Counted from the stretch's first letter, positions 1 to 9,661 are shown. The stretch: 64,000 nucleotides of DNA from Alkaliphilus peptidifermentans DSM 18978 (GCF_900101495.1 NZ_FMUS01000006.1:107426-171425), one strand, 5' to 3'. Numbers and translations: made by a program. The notes: generated by a model not told the origin, from the letters alone.

Positions 1-1056
1 AGAGATGTTTCATATGAAATAGAAGCACCATTTTTAATCCAACGAAAGGACGAAGCAGCTTCAGCAGGTGAGGAAACCGTGCTAATAATAGATCAACAAC
101 ACATTAATGCCCTGGGATCTATTACTAGTCAAAAGCTTCGTGAGGCTAGTAATAAGAGTGAATTCCCACTGGTTTTATATGTACACCAGCCATTTAGTGG
201 ATATGGCGGTGGCATAGTTTCAGAATTCATGTCAATTATTCGTTCACCCATTAACTCTATTAGTAAACCAATGATACTTATTACCCCAGAGGTACTTCAG
301 ACCCTCGAGAGCTATGAAAATGATCATTATATGCTTCGTGTATCTAGTAGTGTTAATTATCCAAATGTAAGTGCGGCCAATGTAATTGGTCGACTACCTG
401 CTGCTGAAGAAACAGATGACACATTAATAATTTCTGCTCATTTTGATCACTTTGGAGTAGATGCAGATGGTCAAGTAAACTATGGTGCCCTTGATAATGC
501 ATCCGGTGTCGGCGCTATGCTGGAAATAGCAAGGGTGATTTCAAACATGGAGAACTTACCACCCTTTAATATAGAGTTTATTGCCTTTAATGGGGAAGAA
601 CATGGACTCTTAGGGGCTTACCATTATGTATCGAAAATGGAACATAATCCTAATAATTTAAAGATGATTAATCTCGATATGGTGGGGGCAAATAATTCTG
701 AATTAATGCTACTATATACTAATGCAAATGATCAGTTATATAGAGATTTAACCAAAGTTGCACTGCAGCAAAATACAAGAATTAGAACTAGTTCTGACAA
801 CGGTCGAAGTGATCATTCGGTTTTTGGTAATGCTGGAGCAGATGCAGTAATGTTTATTCATCTTTCTCAACAGGTATTTGATGAAATATATCATAGGCCA
901 TACGATACTATCGATCAAATAAATAAAGAAAAGCTCGAGGAAGTTGCAAGGGTAATTCTTCAATATATTTATGATAGTGCAAATGAACAAAAAATTAGTG
1001 AAGCAGGTGTTAAACACCTGCTTTTATCTTTTTTTCTTATATCTCTTAACCCTTAA
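1..1056 (+). CDS. M28-family zinc aminopeptidase, 5'-truncated by window edge
   Basis: The frame is open from base 1, so the true start lies outside the window; a GTG at 79 is internal and has no ribosome-binding site. The visible part has the M28 zinc site: an AHFDHFG histidine/aspartate motif, ALDNASG, FNGEEHG with the catalytic and zinc-binding glutamates, NLDMVG, and a final histidine in IYHRPYDT. It should be a secreted or surface peptidase like its two paralogs at 12.3 and 14.0 kb. The last ~18 residues are encoded by a rho-independent terminator (1002-1040). A one-base insertion in the A run near 990 would stop the frame before the hairpin, so the end may reflect a small indel. Family call is firm; the C-terminus is uncertain. 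Confidence 0.9.
   Translation, partial: RDVSYEIEAPFLIQRKDEAASAGEETVLIIDQQHINALGSITSQKLREASNKSEFPLVLYVHQPFSGYGGGIVSEFMSIIRSPINSISKPMILITPEVLQTLESYENDHYMLRVSSSVNYPNVSAANVIGRLPAAEETDDTLIISAHFDHFGVDADGQVNYGALDNASGVGAMLEIARVISNMENLPPFNIEFIAFNGEEHGLLGAYHYVSKMEHNPNNLKMINLDMVGANNSELMLLYTNANDQLYRDLTKVALQQNTRIRTSSDNGRSDHSVFGNAGADAVMFIHLSQQVFDEIYHRPYDTIDQINKEKLEEVARVILQYIYDSANEQKISEAGVKHLLLSFFLISLNP
1002..1040 (+). terminator. Rho-independent terminator overlapping the M28 gene end
   Basis: A 9-bp perfect stem (AGCAGGTGT / ACACCTGCT, loop TAA) is followed by a T-rich tract. It lies inside the annotated reading frame, upstream of the stop at 1054-1056. Confidence 0.85.
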
Positions 1057-1083
1057 ACTCTTTATTTTTATTTTTGTTTTTTT

Positions 1084-1169
1084 CATTCAACATTCAACAT
1101 TTAAATAATATGTTCTTAACTCTTAACTCTTAACTCTTAATTTTTATCTTTTCGCTCTCAACTCTTAAC
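1084..1169. repeat. Heptamer microsatellites (CATTCAA and CTTAACT types)
   Basis: Between two convergent genes there are two ATTCAAC heptamers (1085-1098), then three perfect CTTAACT heptamers (1115-1135) with degenerate continuations to about 1169. The same heptamers, in either orientation, recur at 33137-33182 and more weakly near 26790, 27010 and 44735, always outside genes. Confidence 0.75.
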
Positions 1170-2768
1170 TTATTCTAACCCTTCCCAATCTATAAGCATA
1201 TATGGGTCAATATTGGTGGTATAATAGGAGGTTGTCCAGTGAAGATGGGGCCCTGTTGAAAAGCCAGTAGAACCAACAGTACCAATTGTTTCTCCCTTAG
1301 TAACCATATCACCCTCAATAGAATAACGTTGGTCCATATGATAATATACTGTGAAAAAGCCTAATCCATGGTCTATGACGATTGTTTCACCAGTCAATAT
1401 TAGATTCATTGATAGAACAACTTTCCCTCCGTTGGATGCTAATATTGGAGTGCCCTTTGGGGCAGCTAAATCTAAACCAGAATGGGGACTTGATGCAAGA
1501 GAACCATTAACAAATCTCATCATACCATATTCTGTTGTAAGTCTACCCTCAACTGGTATAATGAAATCTCCCTCCCAAAGCTTTGATGGCTCACTATTTT
1601 TACGTACTGGTGTAAAATATTTAGCGAATTCTTCGTAAGCAGCATCATTACGGGTTGCCTCTTCAATTTTAGAATCTATTACAAGGTACTGCTTTCTAAA
1701 ATCTCGATTAATAATTTCTAGGCTACCTTGATAAATAAGCTGATTTTCTGAGTTTGATTCAAGGTATATCTCCAATGGATAATCTCCAGTTTTGACCCAA
1801 TAATCAAGGGGAATGATGGCGATTTTATAGTCATCAAAATTATGTACTTCAATATTATCAGTTATGTCTTGTTGTATGATTGGTACTTGATTATCATCGA
1901 GATTCTCAAGCTTTATAACAAATAAGCCACCTGGGGAAACTTTAGAGTTTTGAATTGTAACTTTAGGTGGTAAATCCATTTTACCAAGAAAAGAGTATAC
2001 TATGGTACCATAGTAATCCTTTTCATAAGTTTTTTCAAAACCTAAAGTTATTGTGTAAGTGAAGGTGCCATTACCTTCTAATGGTTTAAAGGTATTATTT
2101 ATCATTGCAAGCTCTTTTAGTGTTTTGCCATCCTTCATAACCTCAATAGTAATACTATCTGGGACAATGGAAAAATCAAGCTCTAGTATATCATCCGGGT
2201 TAAGGGATAAAGCACTTGTGGCTGGGCTACTTAACTGATCCATAGTATGTATATAGTAGTTTCCATCTATTTTCAAATAATTCCAAATAAAAGAAATAGG
2301 GGTTAAAATATTTGTGACATTATTTTGATTCAATGAAACTAGAGGTGGTTCATATGTAGGATATATTGATTCTAATCCATTAATCAATAGAAACTCCTGC
2401 ATGCTGGCATTTGAGGTCTTTAAAAAATCTCCTTTACCATTCTTTAAAATATAAAGTTCCTGATTATCGAAATCCACAAATAGATCATAGTAGAGGATTC
2501 TATTATTTATAGTAATTTCAAGTCTTTGGTCCAATTCGGCATTAACTATCTCCTTTGTTTTTAATGAAGAATTTATTAAAGAGGCGATTACATCAATTTC
2601 AGAAATATCTTCAACAGAATTGAAGGAAGTAACCAGTTCATTGTCGAATTTATAAACATTAATTAACGTTATCTGGTCTGCTGAAAGCTCCTTATTACTA
2701 AAATAGTAATAAGCTGTAGAAATAGTACTTAATAAGAGTATTAAAATAATAAATTGTCTTTTTTTCAA
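1170..2768 (-). CDS. M23 (LytM-type) metallopeptidase, membrane-anchored
   Basis: The 532-residue protein has an N-terminal hydrophobic segment (about residues 5-23), a long β-rich extracellular region, and a C-terminal LytM domain (about 400-525) with HSGLDLAAPKGTP, HGLGFFTVYYHM and GPHLHW, which supply the zinc ligands. It should cut peptidoglycan cross-links outside the cell or regulate another hydrolase. The start is TTG at 2768, preceded by a strong AAGGGGG ribosome-binding site. It is convergent with the M28 gene and divergent from the c-di-GMP enzyme at 2938. Domain call is firm; substrate is not known. Confidence 0.92.
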   Translation of the reverse strand: MKKRQFIILILLLSTISTAYYYFSNKELSADQITLINVYKFDNELVTSFNSVEDISEIDVIASLINSSLKTKEIVNAELDQRLEITINNRILYYDLFVDFDNQELYILKNGKGDFLKTSNASMQEFLLINGLESIYPTYEPPLVSLNQNNVTNILTPISFIWNYLKIDGNYYIHTMDQLSSPATSALSLNPDDILELDFSIVPDSITIEVMKDGKTLKELAMINNTFKPLEGNGTFTYTITLGFEKTYEKDYYGTIVYSFLGKMDLPPKVTIQNSKVSPGGLFVIKLENLDDNQVPIIQQDITDNIEVHNFDDYKIAIIPLDYWVKTGDYPLEIYLESNSENQLIYQGSLEIINRDFRKQYLVIDSKIEEATRNDAAYEEFAKYFTPVRKNSEPSKLWEGDFIIPVEGRLTTEYGMMRFVNGSLASSPHSGLDLAAPKGTPILASNGGKVVLSMNLILTGETIVIDHGLGFFTVYYHMDQRYSIEGDMVTKGETIGTVGSTGFSTGPHLHWTTSYYTTNIDPYMLIDWEGLE

Positions 2769-2937
2769 TAGAATCGCCCCCTTGTATATATCTATTATAA
2801 TCGACAGTTCATGTAAAAATAAAGAGCATTTAATGTAATATGTAGATAATGCCCCCTTATCAAACCCGTATTCATAGGAAGTTGAAGTTTCCTAGGGCAA
2901 TAAAAGAAAAAATTTAGGATGAAAGAGGTGATATCCA

Positions 2938-5598
2938 ATGATCAATAAAAAATATGAAAATACTAATATGACTTTGTTTGATGATGCATTAATGGGAATC
3001 TTTCGCAGTACACTGGATGCTAGGTTTCTATACGTAAACAAGTTATTTGCTCATATTTTAAAATACGATTCACCTGATGATGTCTTGAAATCTGTTCATA
3101 ACATTGAAGAACAGGTATATGTTAAGAAAAATAGAGAAGAGCTAACTAATATAATTAAAAAAGAAGGTAGACTTTCAAATTATGAAATAGAATATTATTG
3201 TAAGGATGGTAGTATAGTAGCAGCAGTATTAAACATGAGGTTAGTGGAGGATATTGAAGGAAATTACTTTTTAGAGGGTTTTATTAGTGATGTATCGGAT
3301 ATGAAAAAGAAAGAGGTTATTTTAAAAGAGAATGAGCAAAGGCTACAGGAATTGAATGAAGAGCTGGAGGCAGCATTGCAGCAATTGAAGGCGAATGAGG
3401 AAGTATTACATGATCACTATAATCGTTTAAAGGAAAATGAAAAAGCACTGACAGAAAGTGAAGAACGTTGGTATTTTGCCCTTGAAGGAAGTGAAAATGG
3501 AGTTTGGGACTGGGATATATTAAATAATAAGATTTTTCGTTCTGATCAATATAAAAAAATGCGTGGATTTACAAAAACTGAGATGAATGACTCATTAGAT
3601 AGCTGGACTTCGCATCTTCATCCTCTAGATAAAGAAACTGTTTTGAAGGAATTAAAGGATCATATTGATGGTAATTCTCCCATCTACTCAGTTGAGTATA
3701 GGTTAATGTGTAAGGATGGTACCTATATGTGGATTCATGAGAGGGGAAAGGTAATGGTTCGGGATCATATGGGTAAGCCCATAAGAATGGTTGGTACCCA
3801 TATGAATATAAATAAGAGAAAAGAAGCAGAGGAAGCTATACAATATCAAAAAAACCTTTTTGAGTCTCTTTTTAATAATTCACCAGAAGCCATTGCTTAC
3901 TTTGATAGTGATGAAAAAATATTGGACATAAATTCTAGATTTACAGAATTGTTTGGGTATAATGACTGTGAAATAAAAGGTAAAAGAATAAGTGAAGTTG
4001 TAGATACAGAGGGAAAGCTAAATAATTTTGGGATTAGAACTGTACTGGAGGGTAAACCCTTCCTTTTGGAGGATGTTATCCGTTTTAATAAACAAGGTAA
4101 ACCTCTTCACTTGATAGTAAAGGGAGCACCAATTATAATAAAAAATAAAACAGTTGGTGGTTATGCTATATATACAGATATACGTGCTATTAAGAAGGCT
4201 GAAGCTAAAATAAGAAGACAGCAAAAAATATTGGAATCTCTCTTTAAATACTCACCAGACGCTATAGTGCACATGGATATGGAGGGAAACATTATACAGA
4301 TTAATGAAAAATTTTATCAAATGTTTGGGTACTCCCAGGAGGAATGCAAAGGTAATCACTTAAATAATCTAATTGTTACAGAAGAGTACATTAACGATGC
4401 AAAAAATATTGATATAATGGCATTTAATAGGAGCGACTTGGATATAGAGTCTAAGAGAATTAAAAAGGATGGTAGTTTTATAGATGTAAAGCTTCGTGGA
4501 GGGGCAACTGTAGTTGATGGTGAAATAATAGGGTATCATGCAATATATACTGATATTACTGCCCAGAAAAAGGCAGAAGAACATATAAAATACTTAAGTT
4601 ATCATGATAAATTGACAGGATTATATAATCGAGCTTACTTTGAAGAAATACTAGAAAAGCTGGATGCAGAGAATCAACATCCTTTAGCTATTATTATTGG
4701 TGACGTAAATGGTCTTAAGCTTATTAATGATGTATTTGGGCATCAGGAAGGAGACAAGCTATTAATTACAATTGCTGAAATACTGAAAAAAGCCTGTCGT
4801 TTTGATGATATCGTTTGCAGATGGGGTGGCGACGAATTTGCAATAATGCTCCCCAATTCAAATGAGTCTGATGCTAGAGAGGTCTGTAAGCGTATTGATC
4901 AATTACGGTTAGAATCTAAGAACACTCCTATTAGAATAAGTATTGCAACTGGATTCGCTGTAAAACAAGATAAATTCAAAAACATGAAGGAAGTTAAAAA
5001 AGAAGCTGAAGAGAAAATGTATAGAAATAAGCTTATGGAAGAAACCAGTATGAGAAGTAATATAATCTTGTCACTTCAGCAATCATTATATGAAAGAAGC
5101 AATGAAACCGAAGAACATGCCCAGAGAATGAAGGATTTAAGTATTAGATTGGGAAAGAAGCTAGAACTAGATAGTGATAAAATTGCAGAATTAAGTTTGT
5201 TGGCAATAATTCATGATATTGGCAAGATAGCAATCTCTGATATAATTCTAGATAAGCCCAGTAAGCTAACTGAAGCCGAGTGGGAAGAGATGAAAAAGCA
5301 TACGGAAATAGGTTATAGAATTGCTAATACTACACCAGAATTAATGCATATATCAAAATATGTACTATTCCATCATGAAAGATGGGATGGTAGGGGATAC
5401 CCTAAAGGATTAAAAGGGAATGAAATTCCTTTATTGTCACGTATTATAGCAATTATAGATGCATACGATGTAATGACCCATTCCAGACCATATAAAAAAC
5501 CAATTTCCCATGAAGAAGCAATTGAAGAGATAGTTAAATGCTCAGGTAGTCAATTTGATCCAGAAATTGCAAAAATATTTGTAGATCTGTTTAAATAG
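2938..5598 (+). CDS. PAS(x4)-GGDEF-HD-GYP c-di-GMP cyclase/phosphodiesterase
   Basis: This 886-residue cytoplasmic protein has four PAS-type sensor modules (about 10-125, 175-295, 305-420, 430-545), a coiled coil near 125-175, a GGDEF domain (about 555-700) and an HD-GYP domain (about 720-886). The cyclase site GGDEF is intact at 630-634 with an RxxD inhibitory site (RFDD, 621-624) five residues before it. The phosphodiesterase has HDIGK (HD at 759-760) and HHERWDGRGYP. Both making and breaking c-di-GMP are therefore possible, with PAS inputs choosing. No transmembrane segment is seen. ATG start with an AAAGAGGTG ribosome-binding site. It is a single-gene unit ending at a bidirectional terminator. 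Confidence 0.93.
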   Translation: MINKKYENTNMTLFDDALMGIFRSTLDARFLYVNKLFAHILKYDSPDDVLKSVHNIEEQVYVKKNREELTNIIKKEGRLSNYEIEYYCKDGSIVAAVLNMRLVEDIEGNYFLEGFISDVSDMKKKEVILKENEQRLQELNEELEAALQQLKANEEVLHDHYNRLKENEKALTESEERWYFALEGSENGVWDWDILNNKIFRSDQYKKMRGFTKTEMNDSLDSWTSHLHPLDKETVLKELKDHIDGNSPIYSVEYRLMCKDGTYMWIHERGKVMVRDHMGKPIRMVGTHMNINKRKEAEEAIQYQKNLFESLFNNSPEAIAYFDSDEKILDINSRFTELFGYNDCEIKGKRISEVVDTEGKLNNFGIRTVLEGKPFLLEDVIRFNKQGKPLHLIVKGAPIIIKNKTVGGYAIYTDIRAIKKAEAKIRRQQKILESLFKYSPDAIVHMDMEGNIIQINEKFYQMFGYSQEECKGNHLNNLIVTEEYINDAKNIDIMAFNRSDLDIESKRIKKDGSFIDVKLRGGATVVDGEIIGYHAIYTDITAQKKAEEHIKYLSYHDKLTGLYNRAYFEEILEKLDAENQHPLAIIIGDVNGLKLINDVFGHQEGDKLLITIAEILKKACRFDDIVCRWGGDEFAIMLPNSNESDAREVCKRIDQLRLESKNTPIRISIATGFAVKQDKFKNMKEVKKEAEEKMYRNKLMEETSMRSNIILSLQQSLYERSNETEEHAQRMKDLSIRLGKKLELDSDKIAELSLLAIIHDIGKIAISDIILDKPSKLTEAEWEEMKKHTEIGYRIANTTPELMHISKYVLFHHERWDGRGYPKGLKGNEIPLLSRIIAIIDAYDVMTHSRPYKKPISHEEAIEEIVKCSGSQFDPEIAKIFVDLFK

Positions 5599-5626
5599 CC
5601 GCTCTAAATCAACAGTTTACATATAA

Positions 5627-5675
5627 AACCCAGTAATAAAAACGTTGTTAATAATACGTTTTTATTACCGGGTTA
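5627..5675. terminator. Bidirectional terminator between convergent genes
   Basis: A long hairpin with an approximately 19-bp stem (AACCCAGTAATAAAAACGT against ACGTTTTTATTACCGGGTT, one mismatch) lies between the genes ending at 5598 (+) and 5724 (-). Confidence 0.85.
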
Positions 5676-5723
5676 TTAGTAGTATTATATAAAGATATAA
5701 TAAGCAAAATATACTATAATTAT

Positions 5724-6377
5724 TTAAGAATGTGATTTAACCTTTTTACTTTCATTTTTACTTTCATTTAGAACAACCTGTTCTATTAAGCCATCCTTCA
5801 TTTTTAAAATCTTCATTGTAATATCACCGATTTCATATTCAGCGCCTTCCTCTACAGGTATACAGGTTTCCTCTGAAAGGTGGCAAATAAGGCCTCCTAC
5901 TGTATTTCCTTTATCCTCTGGAATGTCAAGGTCTCCTTCAAAATTGAGAGCATGTACAGGCGAGGCAGCAGATATAATTCTACCTTCTCTAAATGAATAC
6001 TTCGGCGACATTAAAAACTTACGAATGAGAAATACTATTGCAATAGCAGCTGTTCCAAGAAGTAAATCCCACGGTGTCTCACTATAAACCAACATTTTTC
6101 GTGCAATTGCGAAAAGAACAAGCTCTAAAATACTGCTGGTTGAATGAGATAATAGCATTAACACAAGCTCTACTCCAATAACTAGTAACAATGAAACACT
6201 AAGGAATTTCTTGAATACCTCATATGTGTAAGTTACATCAGTTTGGTAAATAATAACGAGATATTTAACTATTGTTATTAATCCAATACCGATAGCAATA
6301 ATAATACATAAGGCCAATAGAAGCTCTAGACCTGTTGCACATTTAACTAGTTTTTTCTTAGCATTTTCTAACAGCAT
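5724..6377 (-). CDS. Membrane protein with PsiE-like helices and CorC-like C-terminal domain
   Basis: A GAAGGG ribosome-binding site selects the ATG at 6377 (217 residues) over an upstream in-frame start at 6443. Four hydrophobic segments fill residues ~15-140, in a layout resembling PsiE-type membrane proteins. The soluble C-terminal part (about 145-205) resembles the transporter-associated CorC/HlyC domain, including a segment reading EDKGNTVGGLICHLSE. Such domains usually modulate ion transport or bind nucleotides. Assignment is by pattern only. It lies downstream of the ABC-F gene on the same strand, 138 bases away. Confidence 0.65.
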   Translation of the reverse strand: MLLENAKKKLVKCATGLELLLALCIIIAIGIGLITIVKYLVIIYQTDVTYTYEVFKKFLSVSLLLVIGVELVLMLLSHSTSSILELVLFAIARKMLVYSETPWDLLLGTAAIAIVFLIRKFLMSPKYSFREGRIISAASPVHALNFEGDLDIPEDKGNTVGGLICHLSEETCIPVEEGAEYEIGDITMKILKMKDGLIEQVVLNESKNESKKVKSHS

Positions 6378-6515
6378 TGTTAACCCTTCTTTCAATAAAT
6401 TATAATCCAAACATAGTATACTCCTGTATGACAATTTTTGCAACTAAATTTTTTGGGTATTTTGACTTTGTATACTGTATATAGAAATATAATTAGGGCT
6501 ATAAAACCAATGGAT

Positions 6516-8423
6516 TTAATGGTTATAATTCATCCACTTTTCAAGAAGTATATCTAGCTCTTGCTGTAGCTTGTCTTTTGTTATCTGCAAGCTTTCTAAA
6601 GCTGCATAGTTTGAAGCATTATTAAGCATATCTTCATCGATTAATGTGATTTGCTTTTCCAAAGCTTCTATTTTATCTTCAATAGCGTTAACATCTATTT
6701 TTATGCTTTTCGGTTTGTCTTTTCCTTGTCTTGAACTATGTTTTTCCTTAATTTCGACAGTTTTCTTTATATAGTTTGATTGATTATGACTAATTAAGTC
6801 TAAAGTCTGAGTCTGCTTTTCCTTATAGTAGTCATAATTTCCAACATATTCAGTGATCTTAGAATCCTTTATCTCAAAAACTTTTTCTGCAAGCATGTTA
6901 ATAAAATAGCGATCATGGGATACGAATATTACAGTTCCATCGAAATCTTTAAGGGCATCCTCCAGCATTTCTCTAGATTCAATATCCAGATGATTTGTTG
7001 GTTCATCTAAAATTAATGTATTAACATCTTGATGCATTAATTGGCATAAGCGAAGCCTGCTTTTTTCTCCACCAGATAAGGTTCCTACTTTTTTAAAAAC
7101 ATCTTCATCATAAAACAAAAACTGAGCCAATATGCTTCTTGCTTCACCTTCATTAACACTAAGGTTAGATCTAAAGGCCTCTAAGACAGACATCTCCAAA
7201 TCGTTGAAGGTTATATTTTGCTGTAAGTATCCTACTTTTGTACTGTTCCCAATTAATATTTTCCCTTCATCCGGTAAATACTCACCAGTAATTAGCTTAA
7301 ATAATGTGGATTTTCCAGCTCCATTTTTTCCCAATATAGAAACTTTATCGTTTTTATAAATATGAAGATCTATTTTACTAAGTATAGTAGTGTTATTAAA
7401 GGCTTTACTTATTTGATGAATTTTCACTACATCCTTGCCACTAAGTTCCTTAGATGTGAATTCAACCTGAATTTTGCGACGATCTAGAATTGGTTTTTTG
7501 ATCTTTTCTAATTTTTCTATTTTTTTAAGAATACTAGCAGCTTTTCTGTGGAACTTTGGATTATCTCCGCGATTACCCCAATCTTTAAACCTTTTAGCAG
7601 CTTCCTCCATAGATTTTATTTTCTTCTGTTGGTTTTTATAGTCCTCCAGCATTTCAATTAATCTTCTGTTTTTTTCTTCTACATAGTAGGAATAATTTCC
7701 TAAATAAACTTCACACACTCCATCTTCAATCTCTATTATTTTATTAACTGTTTTATCTAAAAAGTATCTATCATGGGATATAACAATAACAGTACCTTCA
7801 TAATCGGTTATGAATTTTTCTAACCATTCGATAGATTCCATATCTAAATGATTGGATGGTTCATCTAATAGCAATAAATCACAGGATTTTAATAGAATCT
7901 TTCCAAGTAAAATAGTAGTTTTTTCTCCACCACTTAGGCTGGAGAAATGTCTAGACTTAAGTTCTTCACTTATCTTTAATCCATTACATATTCTACTAAG
8001 CTTTTCATCGATTTCATAGCCACCTAAGCACAGAAACTCCTGCTGTAAAATACTGTATTTTTTCATTATCCCATCGAGAGTTGCTGTACTAGAATCAGCC
8101 ATTAAAACCTCCAACTGCCTCATCTTCCCCAATATTCTAAACTCTTCTTCGAAGGCGGTATTTAAAACATCAATAACTAGATAATCATCTGAAAATATAG
8201 GTATTTGATCTAGGTATCCTATTCTCGTATCTTTTTTAATAGATATATCACCACCGTCGTGCTTTTCTACTTGGTTAATTAGCTTGAATAAAGTTGTTTT
8301 TCCGGTGCCATTTCTGCCAATAATACCTACCTTTTCTCCAATTTGCACATCAAAGGTTATATCCTTTAATATTTCATTACCACCAAAATATTTTTTAATA
8401 TTCTTTAAATATATATGTATCAT
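6516..8423 (-). CDS. ABC-F ATPase, YdiF/Uup-like ribosome-associated protein
   Basis: A soluble 635-residue protein with two ABC cassettes and no membrane segments: Walker A GRNGTGKTT and GKNGAGKST, signatures LSGGEKTT and LSGGEKSRL, Walker B followed by DEPSNHLD and DEPTNHLD. A basic linker separates the cassettes and a charged coiled-coil tail (about 545-635) follows. ABC-F proteins bind the ribosomal E site; some rescue stalled ribosomes, others displace antibiotics. Length and tail suggest the YdiF/YfmR group rather than the short dedicated resistance proteins. It is preceded on the same strand by a 49-codon ORF and a terminator (8542-8691 and 8478-8520), an arrangement suggesting attenuation. 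ATG start with GAGGAGG. Confidence 0.93.
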   Translation of the reverse strand: MIHIYLKNIKKYFGGNEILKDITFDVQIGEKVGIIGRNGTGKTTLFKLINQVEKHDGGDISIKKDTRIGYLDQIPIFSDDYLVIDVLNTAFEEEFRILGKMRQLEVLMADSSTATLDGIMKKYSILQQEFLCLGGYEIDEKLSRICNGLKISEELKSRHFSSLSGGEKTTILLGKILLKSCDLLLLDEPSNHLDMESIEWLEKFITDYEGTVIVISHDRYFLDKTVNKIIEIEDGVCEVYLGNYSYYVEEKNRRLIEMLEDYKNQQKKIKSMEEAAKRFKDWGNRGDNPKFHRKAASILKKIEKLEKIKKPILDRRKIQVEFTSKELSGKDVVKIHQISKAFNNTTILSKIDLHIYKNDKVSILGKNGAGKSTLFKLITGEYLPDEGKILIGNSTKVGYLQQNITFNDLEMSVLEAFRSNLSVNEGEARSILAQFLFYDEDVFKKVGTLSGGEKSRLRLCQLMHQDVNTLILDEPTNHLDIESREMLEDALKDFDGTVIFVSHDRYFINMLAEKVFEIKDSKITEYVGNYDYYKEKQTQTLDLISHNQSNYIKKTVEIKEKHSSRQGKDKPKSIKIDVNAIEDKIEALEKQITLIDEDMLNNASNYAALESLQITKDKLQQELDILLEKWMNYNH

Positions 8424-8477
8424 ATAAGTACCTCCTCAAATTAATGGTATATTAAACTCTTATAAAATTTAAATATC

Positions 8478-8520
8478 AAAAACAAAAAAACCTAGGTTAA
8501 GTAAATCTATACCTAGGCTA
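8478..8520 (-). terminator. Terminator/attenuator upstream of ABC-F gene
   Basis: On the minus strand the palindromic stem CCTAGGT / ACCTAGG is followed by TTTTTTTG. It sits 22 bases after the stop codon of the 49-codon ORF and about 55 bases before the ABC-F start codon, so it would block ABC-F transcription from the leader promoter unless read through. Confidence 0.8.
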
Positions 8521-8541
8521 TTTCTATGTTATCAATTATTC

Positions 8542-8691
8542 TCAAACATGTGGCAAAGGTGACTCACTTTCTTTAATCATTAAAATATCTAATTTTGGAT
8601 AGACTACTCCCTTGTTTGAAAAATTCACATGGATTATTCCAAGTATTGGAAGTCTATTCAAAATCATATTGATTAAAGTAAGTAACTTCAT
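8542..8691 (-). CDS. 49-residue leader ORF upstream of ABC-F gene
   Basis: An AGGAGG ribosome-binding site lies seven bases before the ATG at 8691, so the product has 49 residues; a longer in-frame version from 8787 has no such support. The peptide starts MKLLTLINMILNRLPILGII, an amphipathic stretch, and ends in a charged, proline-containing tail. I recognise no family. It has no cysteine, which argues against a standard AgrD autoinducer precursor. Its position before a terminator and an ABC-F gene fits a translated leader sensing ribosome inhibition, as known for several ABC-F resistance genes. It could also be an independent small protein. Confidence 0.6.
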   Translation of the reverse strand: MKLLTLINMILNRLPILGIIHVNFSNKGVVYPKLDILMIKESESPLPHV

Positions 8692-8714
8692 TTCTTTACC
8701 TCCTGTTCCCAAGT

Positions 8715-8744
8715 ATTTTAACACATTTATAGTTATTAAATCAA
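8715..8744 (-). promoter_or_regulatory. Likely promoter for leader ORF/ABC-F unit
   Basis: On the minus strand TTGATT and TAAAAT are 18 bases apart; transcription would begin just upstream of the AGGAGG of the 49-codon ORF. Confidence 0.5.
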
Positions 8745-8856
8745 TGATTTTTATTAAATCGTAAATTAAAGTAGCAAATTTAACCAATAAAAAACGGTTT
8801 TGATAATAATTCTCAGGGTATATAAGAAATATAAATTAATAAAAGGAGGCATTTAA

Positions 8857-9468
8857 ATGAAATTACTAGTATTATTTTACTCCACCTATGGACATGTGTA
8901 TCAGATGGCCAAGGCTATTGCTGAAGGAGCAATGGAAGTAGAGGGAGCAGAAGTGGAAATTAAAAGAGTTGAGGAAACTTTGCCAATGGAAGTTTTAGAA
9001 AAGCTAGGTGCTGTAGAAGCTCAAAAAGCTTTTAAAGATATTCCAATTGCAAATATAGATGATTTAGAGAAGGCAGATGCCATTATTTTTGGAACACCGA
9101 CTCGGTTTGGAAATATGGCAGCTCAAATGAAGCAGTTTTTAGATGCAACAGGCTCTCTTTGGAGCAAAGGATCATTAATAGGTAAAGTTGGTAGTGTTTT
9201 TACAAGTACTGCAACTCAGCACGGTGGACAGGAATCAACAATTTTAAATTTCCATACTACATTGCTACATCATGGAATGGTGCTTGTAGGTCTACCCTAT
9301 AGCTTTGGCGGACAGACTAGAATTGATGAAATTACAGGTGGCTCTCCCTATGGGGCTTCGACAATAGCTGGAGGTCAGGGGGAAAGGATGCCAAGTGAAA
9401 ATGAGTTGGCAGGTGCTAGATTTCAAGGTAAACATGTAGCTGAAATTGCACTTAAACTAAATAAATAG
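8857..9468 (+). CDS. wrbA: WrbA-type NAD(P)H:quinone oxidoreductase (flavodoxin fold)
   Basis: 203 residues, the full length for WrbA. The FMN phosphate-binding loop near the N-terminus reads [12 protein letters not shown], followed by [20 protein letters not shown] and the late [11 protein letters not shown] motif. WrbA reduces quinones by two electrons with NAD(P)H and FMN, protecting against redox cycling. AAAGGAGG ribosome-binding site, ATG start. It stands alone, closed by a terminator at 9480-9517. Confidence 0.95.
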   Translation: MKLLVLFYSTYGHVYQMAKAIAEGAMEVEGAEVEIKRVEETLPMEVLEKLGAVEAQKAFKDIPIANIDDLEKADAIIFGTPTRFGNMAAQMKQFLDATGSLWSKGSLIGKVGSVFTSTATQHGGQESTILNFHTTLLHHGMVLVGLPYSFGGQTRIDEITGGSPYGASTIAGGQGERMPSENELAGARFQGKHVAEIALKLNK

Positions 9469-9479
9469 ACAGTAGTAAA

Positions 9480-9517
9480 AAAGATCTAATTGTTTATCGA
9501 CAATTGGATCTTTTTCA
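9480..9517 (+). terminator. Terminator after wrbA
   Basis: Hairpin AAAAGATCTAATTGT / ACAATTGGATCTTTTT with one mismatch, followed by T residues. Confidence 0.85.
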
Positions 9518-9661
9518 TTTATATTTCTGACAAGATAGAAACCGTTTACTTACATTTATAATGGGTAAAAATACAGCACTAGAAGAATATCACTTAATAT
9601 ACTATACATAAGTATTAAATATAATTAATAAGGTTAGATAGTTAAAAAAGGAGATGAGTCC

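Noticed and set aside
748..1017. Minus-strand ORF of 89 codons inside the first M28 gene
   Set aside because: Antisense shadow of a clearly coding gene, with no RBS.
2840..2937. Possible riboswitch upstream of the first GGDEF-HD-GYP gene
   Set aside because: A small hairpin (GGAA-GTTGAAG-TTCC) is present, but no c-di-GMP-I, c-di-GMP-II or other consensus block could be found.
8542..8691. AgrD-like quorum peptide precursor
   Set aside because: It has an amphipathic N-terminus and charged tail, but no cysteine or serine in the expected ring position and no agrB or sensor kinase nearby.
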